Below, one piece after another: positions 39,679 through 48,137 of a stretch of DNA of 64,000 nt; within the stretch, counting starts at the first letter, position 1; each line of letters opens with the position of its first letter. The notes under the pieces are model-generated. The model was not told where the DNA came from. It ran no database searches and saw only the letters and a program-made list of their open reading frames with translations. This DNA comes from Prochlorococcus sp. AG-402-K21 (lineage in GTDB: Bacteria > Cyanobacteriota > Cyanobacteriia > PCC-6307 > Cyanobiaceae), in assembly GCA_003216775.1 (NCBI GenBank), contig QCII01000002.1, positions 109,493 through 173,492 of the forward strand, in the 5' to 3' direction. The position numbers and the translations under genes are program-made.

Positions 39679-41458
39679 TATTTATGTCATCTGTAAGTTC
39701 AATTTCATCCTTCTTATCTAAAAATATAACTTCTTCATTCTCATAAGTTTTTTTTGTTGATTTATCCTTAGAATTTGTATATTTCTCAATATTACTTTCA
39801 ATCGCTACTGAATCTTTAGACTTTGAAATTTTTTTTACTTGATTTGATTTTGATTTCTTATTCTTTATAGTACTTTCTTTGTCTTTATTATTATCTTTTA
39901 AACGGACAAAATTATTGCTAGTAAGATATTCTTTACCTAACTTTATTAGTGGATTAATACCTAATTGACTGAAAACAATTTTTTCATCATTAGTAAGTTC
40001 AACATTTATTATGTTTTTTTCTTTTGGATTTAATATGTTCAAATCATTATTATCATTTTCTTTTTTATTAGAAGAATTCTCCTTATCTAAGTTTTTTGTA
40101 TTAAGGAATTCCTTTTCAATTATTGTTTCCTCCTTATGGGTTGATTGAAAAGCATCTGAATCTTCAGATTTTATACTCTTTGATTTATTAGGGTTTTCTT
40201 CAATGTTTTTTATTTGAAGATTAGAAATCTCATAATCAAGTGGAATTTCTATATGGCCTGTACCATCGCAAGTAGAACATTTTTTACCGAATAATTCATA
40301 TATATTTTGACCTTGTCTTTTTCTAGTTAATTCAACTAGACCCAATTCGGTAAGCTGTGCTATCTGAGGCCTTGCAGAATCATCTTTTATAGCTGAAGTA
40401 AAATGTTCAAGTAACTGGAATTGATCTCTTCTAGATTCCATATCAATAAAATCAACTACAATAACTCCACCAATATTTCTTAATTTCATTTGTCTTGAGA
40501 TCTCAACTGCTGCTTCACAATTTGTCCACAAAACAGTCTGTCTCGAGTTGGCAGATCTTGTAAATGATCCTGAGTTTACATCAATTACAGTCAAAGCTTC
40601 AGTTGGTTCAATTATTATATAGCCTCCTGAGGGAAGATCTACTCTCGGTTGCAGAGCTTTTTGAATTGTTTTTTTAATTTCATACTTTTCTAAGATATGT
40701 TGATTTAGATCGTTATCGTGAAATTCAATATCTACATTTGATTCAAAATTTCTTAAAAAGTCTTTTGCCCTTTCAACTGAAAATTTACTATCAATTATTA
40801 AGTTTTTAGTTGTTAATTTAATATAGTCTCTCAAAATCTTAAGAGAAAAATCATCATCTCTTTTTATTAAATTTGGTGGATTTGAAGTTTCAGAAACTTT
40901 TAGAATATTCTCCCATTGTTGAATTAAATTTTCTAAATCTTCAATAAGAAGTTCTTCTTTAATTTTTTCGGCCTCTGTCCTAAATAGTAAACCTGTACTA
41001 GGTGGTTTTATTAAAACCCCAAGAGCTTTTAAACGACTTCTTTCCGTTTCTGTATTTATTTTTCTAGAAATATTTACTCCTTGACCATATGGCTGCAATA
41101 TTGTGTACTTTCCTGGGATTGAAATACTACCTGTGAGTCTAGGTCCCTTAGATCCTGTGGGTTCCTTTATTACTTGTACTAGTACTTTTTGCTTTGGTTC
41201 TAGTAGTTCGGTTATTCCATATACTCCTTTTTTGAGTCTTAATGGGCCTAGATCAGATACATGGATAAATCCATTTTTATCACTTTCATCAATATTTATG
41301 AAAGCTGCATCAATTCCAGGAAGAACATTTTCAACTGTTCCTAAAAATATATCGCCAATTTGATATTGACCTTGTGCGACGATTAATTCATCAACTCGAT
41401 TATCTGTGAGAAGAGCTGCTATTCGAACCTGCTCCGCGATGATAATTTGCTGAGACAT
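39635..41458 (-). CDS. rne: Ribonuclease E/G
   Basis: RNase E is the main endonuclease of mRNA decay and rRNA processing. The 607-residue protein has an S1 domain near the start ([22 protein letters not shown]), the catalytic region with VIDVNSGSF and [11 protein letters not shown] holding the two metal-binding Asp, and a Zn-link CSTC. The last 190 residues are Lys/Asn/Ser-rich and disordered, ending in RKKRRRSSA (596-604), like the cyanobacterial nonapeptide that binds PNPase. In other cyanobacteria rne mRNA level is self-regulated through its leader. Confidence 0.96.
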   Translation of the reverse strand: MSQQIIIAEQVRIAALLTDNRVDELIVAQGQYQIGDIFLGTVENVLPGIDAAFINIDESDKNGFIHVSDLGPLRLKKGVYGITELLEPKQKVLVQVIKEPTGSKGPRLTGSISIPGKYTILQPYGQGVNISRKINTETERSRLKALGVLIKPPSTGLLFRTEAEKIKEELLIEDLENLIQQWENILKVSETSNPPNLIKRDDDFSLKILRDYIKLTTKNLIIDSKFSVERAKDFLRNFESNVDIEFHDNDLNQHILEKYEIKKTIQKALQPRVDLPSGGYIIIEPTEALTVIDVNSGSFTRSANSRQTVLWTNCEAAVEISRQMKLRNIGGVIVVDFIDMESRRDQFQLLEHFTSAIKDDSARPQIAQLTELGLVELTRKRQGQNIYELFGKKCSTCDGTGHIEIPLDYEISNLQIKNIEENPNKSKSIKSEDSDAFQSTHKEETIIEKEFLNTKNLDKENSSNKKENDNNDLNILNPKEKNIINVELTNDEKIVFSQLGINPLIKLGKEYLTSNNFVRLKDNNKDKESTIKNKKSKSNQVKKISKSKDSVAIESNIEKYTNSKDKSTKKTYENEEVIFLDKKDEIELTDDINNARKKRRRSSASIE

Positions 41459-41750
41459 ATAGTTGATTCCTAATGGTTTGACTTTTGAAAATCATCTAAA
41501 TTAAAGAGTTAAATTTTATCTTTTAAGAAAAAAATAGTTTATAGCTAGTATTATTACTTTTTAAAATTAAAGTTGATAGCATTTTGGTAATGCTATTTTT
41601 AAATTTTTGGACGATTTTCAAATTATTTGAAATTGAATTCATAGCTATGATTATTTCTTAAGTTAATCATAACTAGCATAATTTTAACACTTAATTACCA
41701 CTAAAGCACTATGATCCATTATCCTTATAATGATTATTCTTTTTCTTTAA
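41459..41750. promoter_or_regulatory. Divergent rne/dapL intergenic region with two hairpins
   Basis: This 292-base gap has no credible ORF. It holds a hairpin at 41576-41596 with T-rich flank and another inverted repeat, TATGATTA (41646-41653) with TAATCATA (41664-41671). A TATAAT (41726-41731) is a good -10 candidate for dapL. The rne leader lies in the left half and is U-rich in the transcribed sense. Confidence 0.5.
41576..41600 (+). terminator. Hairpin with T tract upstream of rne and dapL
   Basis: ATAGCATT (41576-41583) pairs with AATGCTAT (41589-41596) around a 5-base loop, followed on the plus strand by TTTT and an AT-rich run. It looks like an intrinsic terminator on the plus strand, though no gene lies upstream on that strand. 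It could instead end an antisense or leader RNA, or form a hairpin in the rne leader. Confidence 0.5.
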
Positions 41751-42977
41751 GTGATCCAAGTAAACGAAAATTATTTAAAACTCAAAGCAGGTTATTTATT
41801 TCCTGAAATAGCTAAAAGATTAAAATTATATTCTTTATCAAATAAGAGTTCTAACATAATTAAGCTTGGTATCGGAGATGTAACAGAACCATTACCTAAA
41901 GCCTGCAGAGATGCCATGGGTAAAGCTTTAAATGATATGGGAACAACTGAAGGTTTTAGGGGTTATGGACCAGAACAGGGTTATTCTTGGCTTAGAGAAA
42001 AAATATCTGAGAATGATTTTATATCAAGAGGTTGTAAAATTTTACCCGAAGAAATTTTTGTTTCAGATGGTTCTAAATGCGACAGTAGTAATATTTTAGA
42101 TATTCTTGGCAAAAATAATTCAATTGCCGTAACAGATCCTGTATACCCTGTCTATGTTGATAGTAACGTTATGACAGGAAGGACTGGAGATGTTTGTGAA
42201 AATGGTACTTATCAAGGGTTGACATATCTCGCAATAAACGAGGAAAATAACTTTTTGCCAGAACTTCCTAAAAATAAAGTTGACATTTTGTATCTTTGTT
42301 TTCCAAATAATCCTACTGGAGCAACTATCACTAAAGAAGAGTTGAAAAGGTGGGTTGACTATGCTCTTCAAAACAAATCTTTAATATTATTTGATGCTGC
42401 TTATGAAGCATTTATTCAAGATAAGGATATACCTCATTCAATATATGAAATTGAGGGAGGAAAGGATTGTGCTATTGAATTTAGATCTTTTTCAAAGAAT
42501 GCAGGATTTACCGGAGTAAGATGTGCATACACTGTAATACCTAAAAACCTTATAGGTTACAGTTCAACAAACGAAGAAATAAAGTTATGGTCTCTTTGGA
42601 ATAGGCGACAATCTACAAAATTTAATGGTGTAAGTTATATCGTGCAAAGAGGGGCAGAGGCTGTGTATTCTACTGAAGGAAAGAAAGAGGTTAAAGATTT
42701 AATTGACTTTTATATGGAAAATGCAAAAATTATGAAAAATAAACTTCAGACTGCAGGATATAAAGTTTATGGTGGGGAAAATGCACCCTATATTTGGATT
42801 AAAGTTCCTGATCAAATGACATCTTGGAACTTTTTTGATTTCCTTTTGCAAACAGTTAATGTGGTGGGTACACCTGGAAGCGGATTTGGACTATCAGGAG
42901 AAGGTTATTTTCGTTTGTCAGCATTTAACTCACGAACGAATGTTATTGATGCAATGGAAAGAATAATTAATATATAA
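41751..42977 (+). CDS. dapL: LL-diaminopimelate aminotransferase
   Basis: DapL makes LL-diaminopimelate directly from tetrahydrodipicolinate, a lysine and peptidoglycan route used by cyanobacteria and plants. The 408-residue protein begins [22 protein letters not shown], has the PLP lysine K249 in [12 protein letters not shown], and [12 protein letters not shown]. The start is GTG. A TATAAT lies about 20 bases upstream. clpS follows after 20 bases. Confidence 0.97.
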   Translation: MIQVNENYLKLKAGYLFPEIAKRLKLYSLSNKSSNIIKLGIGDVTEPLPKACRDAMGKALNDMGTTEGFRGYGPEQGYSWLREKISENDFISRGCKILPEEIFVSDGSKCDSSNILDILGKNNSIAVTDPVYPVYVDSNVMTGRTGDVCENGTYQGLTYLAINEENNFLPELPKNKVDILYLCFPNNPTGATITKEELKRWVDYALQNKSLILFDAAYEAFIQDKDIPHSIYEIEGGKDCAIEFRSFSKNAGFTGVRCAYTVIPKNLIGYSSTNEEIKLWSLWNRRQSTKFNGVSYIVQRGAEAVYSTEGKKEVKDLIDFYMENAKIMKNKLQTAGYKVYGGENAPYIWIKVPDQMTSWNFFDFLLQTVNVVGTPGSGFGLSGEGYFRLSAFNSRTNVIDAMERIINI

Positions 42978-42997
42978 TCGTTATTATCATTTGATTT

Positions 42998-43324
42998 ATG
43001 AATTTAATGCAATCTATAAAATTAGAACAAAGCGTAAGTAATAATTCAGCAGTGATTGAAAAAAAGCCTGCTGAAATAAAAAATAAATCTCCCAAATATA
43101 AGGTTTTACTTCATAATGATCCAGTTAATTCTATGGAGTATGTCACTATTTCACTTAGAGAAGTTGTCCCTCAATTAAGTGAACAAGATGCTATTTCAAT
43201 AATGTTAGAAGCTCACAATACTGGCTTAGGATTGGTAATTGTTTGTGATCTAGAGCCAGCAGAATTCTATTCTGAATCTTTAAAATCTAAAGGAATTTCT
43301 AGTTCAATTGAGAAAGAGGACTAA
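42998..43324 (+). CDS. clpS: ATP-dependent Clp protease adaptor ClpS
   Basis: ClpS delivers N-degron substrates to ClpA/ClpC. The 108-residue protein has the binding-site core YKVLLHNDPVNSMEYVT and the helix EAHNTGLGLVIVCDLEPAEFY. The N-terminal tail of about 25 residues is flexible. Cyanobacteria often have two ClpS proteins. It lies downstream of dapL and converges with the radical SAM gene, 16 bases away. Confidence 0.92.
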   Translation: MNLMQSIKLEQSVSNNSAVIEKKPAEIKNKSPKYKVLLHNDPVNSMEYVTISLREVVPQLSEQDAISIMLEAHNTGLGLVIVCDLEPAEFYSESLKSKGISSSIEKED

Positions 43325-43340
43325 TAAGAGTCAAATTTAA

Positions 43341-44960
43341 TTATTTTGAATGAGCTAATTTTCTTTCCGATAAAGGACGAACTTTTAAGGATTCTTTTAA
43401 TGAAGATCTACCATATTCCCTCTCAAGAATATTTATGACTGTTTTACCAAATTCATCTTCTTTATTGTCAAAAGCCTCAAGACAAACTTGACCAAGTTTT
43501 TTCCCTAGAGAGCCTGGATTCCAAAGAAGTTTTCTTGCTGTCCAAGGCATCATGCTCATTGGATTATAATTTGGCTTCAAAATTTTATGATCTAAAGCAT
43601 ACTTCTCAAGAAGAGTATGAGGTTGTAAACCTATAAAGAATATAGCTGGATCAACTAAGCCTTTTCCAAAAATATTTTCTAATTCTCTATGATAAGCAAT
43701 TGTTTGTCTTATGGTGCTTGGCGTTTCATCAAAAACATTAAATGAATAATTCACGGAAACATGGTTCTTGAAACCTGATTTGACAAGCATTCTGCAGTTA
43801 TTTAATACTGTTTCAAGGTCATATGCTAACCTCATTTTTCTAACTAGTTCTTGTGATCCTGAAGTGATACCTATTTCAAAATAACTCATACCTGTATCTA
43901 CCATAAGCTGAGCAAGGTCAGAATCAATATTATCTGCTCTAATGTATGCAGCCCAATTAATATCGTCCCAGCCTTGGTCTTTGATCGCTCGTAAAAGTGT
44001 TTTTGCATCTTCGATATTTCTTTTGGCTGGAATAAACTGCGCATCTGTAAACCAAAATCCTCTTACTCCAAGATCATATAATTGCTTCATCTCTTGGATT
44101 ACTTCTTTAATAGGATTAACACGAACCTTCTTGCCTTCTACAACTGTATAAACACAAAAACAACAATTATGAGGACATCCTCTTTTTGTTTGTACCCCTA
44201 CATAGTAATCTCCACTATCTATATACCAATCAAAATCTGGCCATATGGATCTAATGTATTCATAGTTGCATGCAGTTTTAATAATGCCTGTAGGTTGTTC
44301 ATGTATTAATTTGTTACGGGGTTTTTGACCAGCGAGATAACATCTTTCTTCATCTATTGAATCATTATTAATTATTTTCTCTATGAGATTTTCTCCTTCT
44401 CCAACAGAAATTACAGTTCCCTTTGGAAGTAGACTTCCTAATTGTTCATAAAAAACACTAACAGCGCCTCCTCCTAAAATTACTCTTATATCTTTATTAT
44501 ATTTTTGTGCTCTTTTAAGTCCCATTTTGACTAAAGAAGTGTTTCTGTATATTTCTCCATAATGAGATGCAATTAACTTTAATCCTCCCCAAGAACCCCT
44601 AATTTTTTTAAAGATATTATTTGAATAGAAAACCTCAAAAGAGTTTTGCAATGGGTTTCCGCTTCTGCCATCTACAGGCGCATAAATTTGTATATCTCTC
44701 CATGAAAAAATAATAAGATGGGGTCTAAATTGATCAATTTTTCTATTCAAATATTTAGAAACTAAATTGGATGGAATTATTGCTAAATCAATAAATTGCT
44801 GCTCTATAGATGGGAAACATTTATGAATATGATCTGCTAAGTAAATAGGACCTATTGGAAATATTGGATTGCACGGAAGTCTTACAGTAAGTATTTTCCC
44901 AAAATGTTTTCTGTGGAAATTTTTTCTATTTAATTTTTTGGACTCAAAATTAAAATTCAT
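43341..44960 (-). CDS. B12-binding-type radical SAM protein, function unassigned
   Basis: This 539-residue protein has a radical SAM cluster motif C262-PHN-C266-CF-C269 in KRGCPHNCCFCVYTV, preceded by about 200 residues resembling a cobalamin-binding-type domain (HLIIFSWRDI, RVILGGGAVSVF, SVGEGE). This is the layout of the BchE/methyltransferase-like class. The DxHxxG motif typical of base-off B12 binding is not obvious. FEIGITSGSQELVRKMR and FIGLQPHTLLEKYA follow in the barrel. The product is unknown. It is convergent with clpS. Confidence 0.75.
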   Translation of the reverse strand: MNFNFESKKLNRKNFHRKHFGKILTVRLPCNPIFPIGPIYLADHIHKCFPSIEQQFIDLAIIPSNLVSKYLNRKIDQFRPHLIIFSWRDIQIYAPVDGRSGNPLQNSFEVFYSNNIFKKIRGSWGGLKLIASHYGEIYRNTSLVKMGLKRAQKYNKDIRVILGGGAVSVFYEQLGSLLPKGTVISVGEGENLIEKIINNDSIDEERCYLAGQKPRNKLIHEQPTGIIKTACNYEYIRSIWPDFDWYIDSGDYYVGVQTKRGCPHNCCFCVYTVVEGKKVRVNPIKEVIQEMKQLYDLGVRGFWFTDAQFIPAKRNIEDAKTLLRAIKDQGWDDINWAAYIRADNIDSDLAQLMVDTGMSYFEIGITSGSQELVRKMRLAYDLETVLNNCRMLVKSGFKNHVSVNYSFNVFDETPSTIRQTIAYHRELENIFGKGLVDPAIFFIGLQPHTLLEKYALDHKILKPNYNPMSMMPWTARKLLWNPGSLGKKLGQVCLEAFDNKEDEFGKTVINILEREYGRSSLKESLKVRPLSERKLAHSK

Positions 44961-45063
44961 GCCATGAATTTTTAATTAACTTTCAATAAGAATCTAACTA
45001 TTTTATTACTAATTTGGTGAAATTAAAAATCTTTAGAAAAAACAGCTGTCAATTTATTTTAAT

Positions 45064-46179
45064 TTAAATATCAGAAATCATATAAATCCAGCAAACTTTG
45101 AGGAGTTTTAATCCATCAATCCATCTAGATATATTTGGTGCTCCAGATTTTCTAGCATAGTATCTAACAGGGTAATTAAGTATTTTAATATTATTATTTG
45201 CTGCTTCAAAAATTATTGTGAAGTCTCCAAAGGGGTCCGACTTGGAATCCCAACTTCCATTTTGCTTCATAAGTTTAAAGAATTTTCTTGAAAAAACTTT
45301 TGTCCCACAAAGTGAATCTGATACCGGCTTATTTATGAGAATTGATAAAAATATTGCGAAGAGTCTATTTCCTATGTAATTCGCCCATCTCATTGCATCT
45401 TTTTCCATAGGGAAAGTTGTGCGGGCACAATTAATTAAGATGTTTTCATTTTTAGTTGATTCCATGATAGCTGCAATACTGTCATCAATATCAACAGTAA
45501 AATCACTATCAATTATGGCTAGGGTTTCGCCCAAAGAAATATTAAATCCCTCTACAACTGCGTTTTTCTTCCCTTTAGCAGTTTGTTTTAAAAGAGTTAT
45601 TTTGAAATGATTTGAGAAATTTTCTTTTAACTCTTCAAGTATTTCATATGTATTATCGTTACTATTCCCTTCAACAAATATAATTTCTAATTTTTTGGGT
45701 ATTCTTTTAAATTTATTTAATGCGTTTATTAAAAGTTCTTTATTACCAGCTTCATTTCGAGCAGGGATTACTATTGAAATTAAATTATCAGAAATATTTT
45801 CACAATATTTATAAAAAACTATTTCTAATTCATAAGCAAGTTGTTTAATAATTGGCAGTTTACGGAAAATATTTTTTAAAGATTGTGGAATTAGTTTAGT
45901 TGGTAAAGGAGTTAATTTTTTTGCTTTCCATCTAATTGATCTATAGTTATATATTTCTGCTAAAGATTCAATATCGCATAAAGTTATTCTTGCTTTTCTA
46001 GTAGTTTCTCTAAAAATTCTCGAATCAAATTTTAACCATCTAACTATTGGCTCCCAAGTATTACCCCTGACTTTAATTGAAATGAATTCGTTATTACTTT
46101 TAAATAATTGATGAAGTTTATTATTTGTCAAATTCCATGTATTAACAGATTTCATTACTTTTTTAAAACTAATTTCCAT
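45064..46179 (-). CDS. Family 2 glycosyltransferase
   Basis: This 371-residue protein has a GT-A domain from about residue 133: ISIVIPARNEAGNKELL, FVEGNSNDNTYEIL, KGKKNAVVEGFNISLGETLAIIDSD (the DSD metal site), and CGTKVFSRKFF. The first 130 residues are a basic region I cannot place. The class uses nucleotide sugars and often polyprenyl acceptors. Its start overlaps the end of the upstream ArnT-like gene by 25 bases, so the two are cotranscribed and probably act in one glycan pathway. Confidence 0.82.
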   Translation of the reverse strand: MEISFKKVMKSVNTWNLTNNKLHQLFKSNNEFISIKVRGNTWEPIVRWLKFDSRIFRETTRKARITLCDIESLAEIYNYRSIRWKAKKLTPLPTKLIPQSLKNIFRKLPIIKQLAYELEIVFYKYCENISDNLISIVIPARNEAGNKELLINALNKFKRIPKKLEIIFVEGNSNDNTYEILEELKENFSNHFKITLLKQTAKGKKNAVVEGFNISLGETLAIIDSDFTVDIDDSIAAIMESTKNENILINCARTTFPMEKDAMRWANYIGNRLFAIFLSILINKPVSDSLCGTKVFSRKFFKLMKQNGSWDSKSDPFGDFTIIFEAANNNIKILNYPVRYYARKSGAPNISRWIDGLKLLKVCWIYMISDI

Positions 46180-47708
46180 GGTTTTAAAATATCATTTTTA
46201 TATATAACTTCATAAGAATTTTTGTTGTTTTTTGTTTCTTTAAATTCAGTTGTCCAAGCTAACTCTGTTTTGTTTAATTGATCAATACTCTGTAAACCTT
46301 CACCTAGTTGAGGAGTTAATAATGAAATTCTTATGATTTTTGATAGAGATAGTGAATTGTTTATTCCTTCTTTATCAACATTTATCGGTTGATTTTTTAC
46401 TAAATCTAGTGACGCTACGTACTCCATATTTTCTCTTAGTTCTCTTGATCTGTCAGTGAATAATCCTGATTGTAAAAGAAATGAAGTTAATAAGTAAGGA
46501 CCAATTATAAGAGTTATTAATATTTCTTTGAATGAGTTTTTATATTTTATGAATGACCAAGATAGTCCAAAAAATAATAGTCCAAGGATTATACATGTAT
46601 TCTCCTTAAAATTAAAGTTGCTTATATTTTTAAAGAAAAAATAATATACTAAAGCTAAAGTAACTAAAAATAATGGAATTATTTTGGAGGTAATTAATAT
46701 AAAAAATGATTTATATTTTTTTGAATTAAATATAAATTTTATTCCTTCAAAAGTATTTAGTGTAAAAATAGATGAGATCTGTAAAGTATAATAGGGCGTT
46801 TTCGTAGAAAAAGTACTTAGAATTATTATCAATATTAAGGGGAAAAGTGAAAGTATATATTTTTTTTCTTTCCCTTCACGAAAATTGCATATTATCCCGA
46901 TAATTGCAAGAATACTCCAAGGTAGGAATGTTGTAGGAATATTCCAAAAGTAATAATAGAAAGGGTTTGTAAAGATATTTTTATTAGAAAGAGTGTTAAA
47001 CTTTTCAACTAAATAAAAAATAATATTTTTCTCAAGATAAGGATCAATAGATAAAGCCCAAAATAAATATGGAAAAAATCCAATAAGTAGGCCAATCCAA
47101 AAGAATTTACTCAATAAAATATATTTTTTTGTATATAGATATGGAAGGAGTGAAAGTAGAGGAACTATAACGAGAAAAGTTTTCATCATAAAAGATAAAC
47201 CAATCCAAATACCAAAAATCAGAATAAATAATCTGTTATTTATATTTTTTATTTTGACTAAAGAAAATACTCCAATGGTTACTAAACATGAATAAATAAT
47301 ATCTTGAGTGGCTAAGTGTGAGTGGTCAAACCATAGATATGTAGTAGAAAGTATGAGTGGAGAAATAATTGCATATTTTTTATTAAAAAATTCTTCATGT
47401 AATTTGTAAGTGATGAACAACATCAATATTGCAGCAGCTGTTGTAGGAAGATAGGCGGAAAACATATTTCTTCCGAAAATGTCTTGTGACTTTGCAATTA
47501 AAAACTGTAATCCTATTGTCCTATCTAAAATATACTCATCCCACCAAAGAGGAATGGTCCAGTTTCCTTTATCCAATATCCATCTAGCCTGTAGGGCATA
47601 AAACCCCTCATCATAAGCAACGTAACTTCTTTTGCCAAAATAAAATATAAGAGGAATAAAAATAAAAAGTTTAAAAAAATTTTTTAATTTTAAAATTATT
47701 TGAATCAT
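46155..47708 (-). CDS. ArnT/PMT-like membrane glycosyltransferase
   Basis: This 517-residue protein has about a dozen hydrophobic segments. The N-terminal part reads SYVAYDEGFYALQARWILDKGNW, with the acidic DE of the first lumenal loop that is typical of GT-C enzymes such as ArnT and protein mannosyltransferases, which take sugar from a polyprenyl phosphate. LPWSILAIIGIICN and TKTPYYTLQISS are also of that kind. It may use the product of a GT2 such as its neighbour. The acceptor is unknown. tRNA-Thr lies 25 bases upstream. Confidence 0.82.
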   Translation of the reverse strand: MIQIILKLKNFFKLFIFIPLIFYFGKRSYVAYDEGFYALQARWILDKGNWTIPLWWDEYILDRTIGLQFLIAKSQDIFGRNMFSAYLPTTAAAILMLFITYKLHEEFFNKKYAIISPLILSTTYLWFDHSHLATQDIIYSCLVTIGVFSLVKIKNINNRLFILIFGIWIGLSFMMKTFLVIVPLLSLLPYLYTKKYILLSKFFWIGLLIGFFPYLFWALSIDPYLEKNIIFYLVEKFNTLSNKNIFTNPFYYYFWNIPTTFLPWSILAIIGIICNFREGKEKKYILSLFPLILIIILSTFSTKTPYYTLQISSIFTLNTFEGIKFIFNSKKYKSFFILITSKIIPLFLVTLALVYYFFFKNISNFNFKENTCIILGLLFFGLSWSFIKYKNSFKEILITLIIGPYLLTSFLLQSGLFTDRSRELRENMEYVASLDLVKNQPINVDKEGINNSLSLSKIIRISLLTPQLGEGLQSIDQLNKTELAWTTEFKETKNNKNSYEVIYKNDILKPWKLVLKK

Positions 47709-47733
47709 TATTTTTTTTTGTGTCCTTTTATAA

Positions 47734-47805
47734 TGCCGATAATTGGAATTGAACCAATGACTAACTGTTTACGAGACATTTGCTCTACCGCTGAGCTATA
47801 TCGAC
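47734..47805 (-). tRNA. tRNA-Thr(CGU)
   Basis: Read on the minus strand, the 72 bases form a cloverleaf. Acceptor arm GTCGATA pairs with TATCGGC (one G-U pair), the discriminator is A. The D arm is GCTC-AGCGGTA-GAGC, the anticodon loop CTCGTAA gives anticodon CGT (threonine ACG), and the T arm is ATTGG-TTCAATT-CCAAT. The anticodon stem AATGT/ACAGT has one A-G mismatch at the second pair. No CCA is encoded. Confidence 0.92.
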
Positions 47806-47860
47806 AGTATTAAAAAATTTCTATTTTAATTTACAATTAATCTTATAATATAGAGAATTT

Positions 47861-48097
47861 ATGCCAAAAATAGACCCTGAATTAAAAAAGAAATTATTAA
47901 AGGAATCCCAAACTCCTTTCAAGGGATTGAGGAGGGTATTATGGATAGCATTTAGCGGTTCGGCATTTTTGGGGCTTCTAATAATGTTTTCCAAAATTGC
48001 AAGCGGAAGTGAATTACAGCAAAATAACCTTCTCATACAATTAGGTGCTTGTATACTATTTCCTACTTTATTATTTGTTGATAGAAATAATGATTAA
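47861..48097 (+). CDS. Small membrane protein, DUF3493 / LPA1-REP27-like
   Basis: This 78-residue protein begins MPKIDPELKKKLLKESQTPFKGLRRVLW and has two hydrophobic segments (IAFSGSAFLGLLIMFSKIA and LIQLGACILFPTLLFV). It resembles the C-terminal domain of LPA1/REP27 proteins, which aid photosystem II assembly in plants and algae. By analogy it may act in the thylakoid. It is divergent from tRNA-Thr, and its stop lies inside a long palindrome shared with infB. Confidence 0.7.
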   Translation: MPKIDPELKKKLLKESQTPFKGLRRVLWIAFSGSAFLGLLIMFSKIASGSELQQNNLLIQLGACILFPTLLFVDRNND

Positions 48098-48128
48098 GAA
48101 GTTAAATATTTAAATATTTAACTTCTTA
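48095..48128. terminator. Perfect 34-nt palindrome, probable bidirectional terminator
   Basis: Bases 48095-48111 (TAAGAAGTTAAATATTT) are the exact reverse complement of 48112-48128. The left end includes the TAA stop of the LPA1-like gene and the right end is 9 bases from the infB stop. It has A/T-rich arms that would give U-rich 3' ends on both strands, so it probably stops transcription from both convergent genes. Confidence 0.75.
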
Positions 48129-48137
48129 TGTATTTAA

